Of a stretch of 27,536 bases of DNA, positions 27,365 to 27,536 are shown piece after piece. Numbering within the stretch: position 1 is the stretch's first letter; each line of letters begins with the position of its first letter. The notes under the pieces are model-generated. The model was not told where the DNA came from. It worked only from the letters and a program-made list of their open reading frames with translations, and searched no databases. Both the position numbers and the translations under genes were made by a program. The DNA comes from a virus: positions 1 to 27,536 of IMG/VR virus record IMGVR_UViG_3300033887_000020; one strand, given 5' to 3'.

Positions 27365-27536
27365 GCGACGAATTCCGCACGGTGATCACCCCAGAGGAAG
27401 CGATGGGCGCGGTTGGTCTCCTGTCGAGCCTAAAATATTTCCCTGCCCAGGGTCCGGCGTGGGTTGGTATCGCGGACGTCCTGACGCGGCTTGTGAGCAC
27501 AACTGAAAGGCTCGATTGGCTGGTGCGGGAGCTACT
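27361..27536 (+). CDS. Partial gene, unrecognised early phage protein (3' end outside window)
   Basis: The ATG at 27361 is coupled by ATGA to the Cys-rich gene and stays open to the right edge (58 codons visible). It begins MSDEFRTVITPEEAMGAVG, then LLSSLKYFPAQGPAWVG and TERLDWLVREL. The alternation of short helices with Trp and Leu looks like a small helical domain. No family can be assigned from this fragment. Confidence 0.6.
   Translation, partial: MSDEFRTVITPEEAMGAVGLLSSLKYFPAQGPAWVGIADVLTRLVSTTERLDWLVREL

Overview
The window looks like part of a tailed-phage genome, either a virus or a prophage, from a GC-rich host. A complete terminase large subunit, a portal protein and a block of tail-fibre-like genes sit opposite an early-type block of tiny, tightly overlapping genes. 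That early block holds a serine recombinase, a ribbon-helix-helix regulator, an SSB-like protein with a DDDVPF tip, a Gp157-family protein and a winged-helix replication-type protein. No tRNA, rRNA, CRISPR array, capsid gene, tape measure or lysis gene could be recognised. The host cannot be named from sequence alone. The style of the secreted, Cys-containing fibre proteins would fit a diderm soil-type bacterium such as an acidobacterium, but that is an inference.

Layout. Positions 1-6907 (minus strand) carry the packaging and head-entry operon, read right to left: an HTH protein, a probable small terminase, the large terminase, a zinc-ribbon protein, an SH3/KOW-like protein, the portal and a 59-aa protein, then an intrinsic terminator. 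Two tiny basic proteins, a structured RNA element and a gene cut by the window edge follow. Positions 6915-7525 (plus strand) hold two small genes facing against the late block: a secreted coiled-coil protein and a fibre-tip-like protein. Positions 7564-18812 (minus strand) hold four large beta-rich, Gly/Ser/Thr/Cys-containing proteins with fibre-type repeats. All four start with a Sec-type signal peptide, which is unusual for virion proteins. Positions 18842-27536 (plus strand) hold about twenty mostly tiny genes, many joined by ATGA overlaps.

The most unusual part is 22.2-25.4 kb. One gene carries 23 tandem copies of a 15-bp unit encoding W-x-G-G-x, almost invariant at framework bases but variable at two codons per unit. 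A second gene carries 17 copies of an 18-bp unit encoding a hexapeptide left-handed beta-helix; it is flanked by 16-bp near-identical repeats that contain the ribosome-binding site and start codon. A third gene, a small membrane protein, once ended in the same W-x-G-G-x repeats. It is now interrupted by about 80 bp built from two colinear pieces of the fibre gene at 13374-16298 (56 bp and 24 bp, source pieces 670 bp apart), which shifts the frame and truncates it. Whether this is a real recombination event or an assembly chimera needs read-level checking.

Regulation. Several starts (18812 minus, 19619 plus, 21965 plus and, more weakly, 6915 plus) lie 6-10 nt downstream of a -10-like hexamer, with an 18-nt spacer to a -35-like hexamer. 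This suggests leaderless transcripts. Palindromes within two of these promoters are candidate operators.
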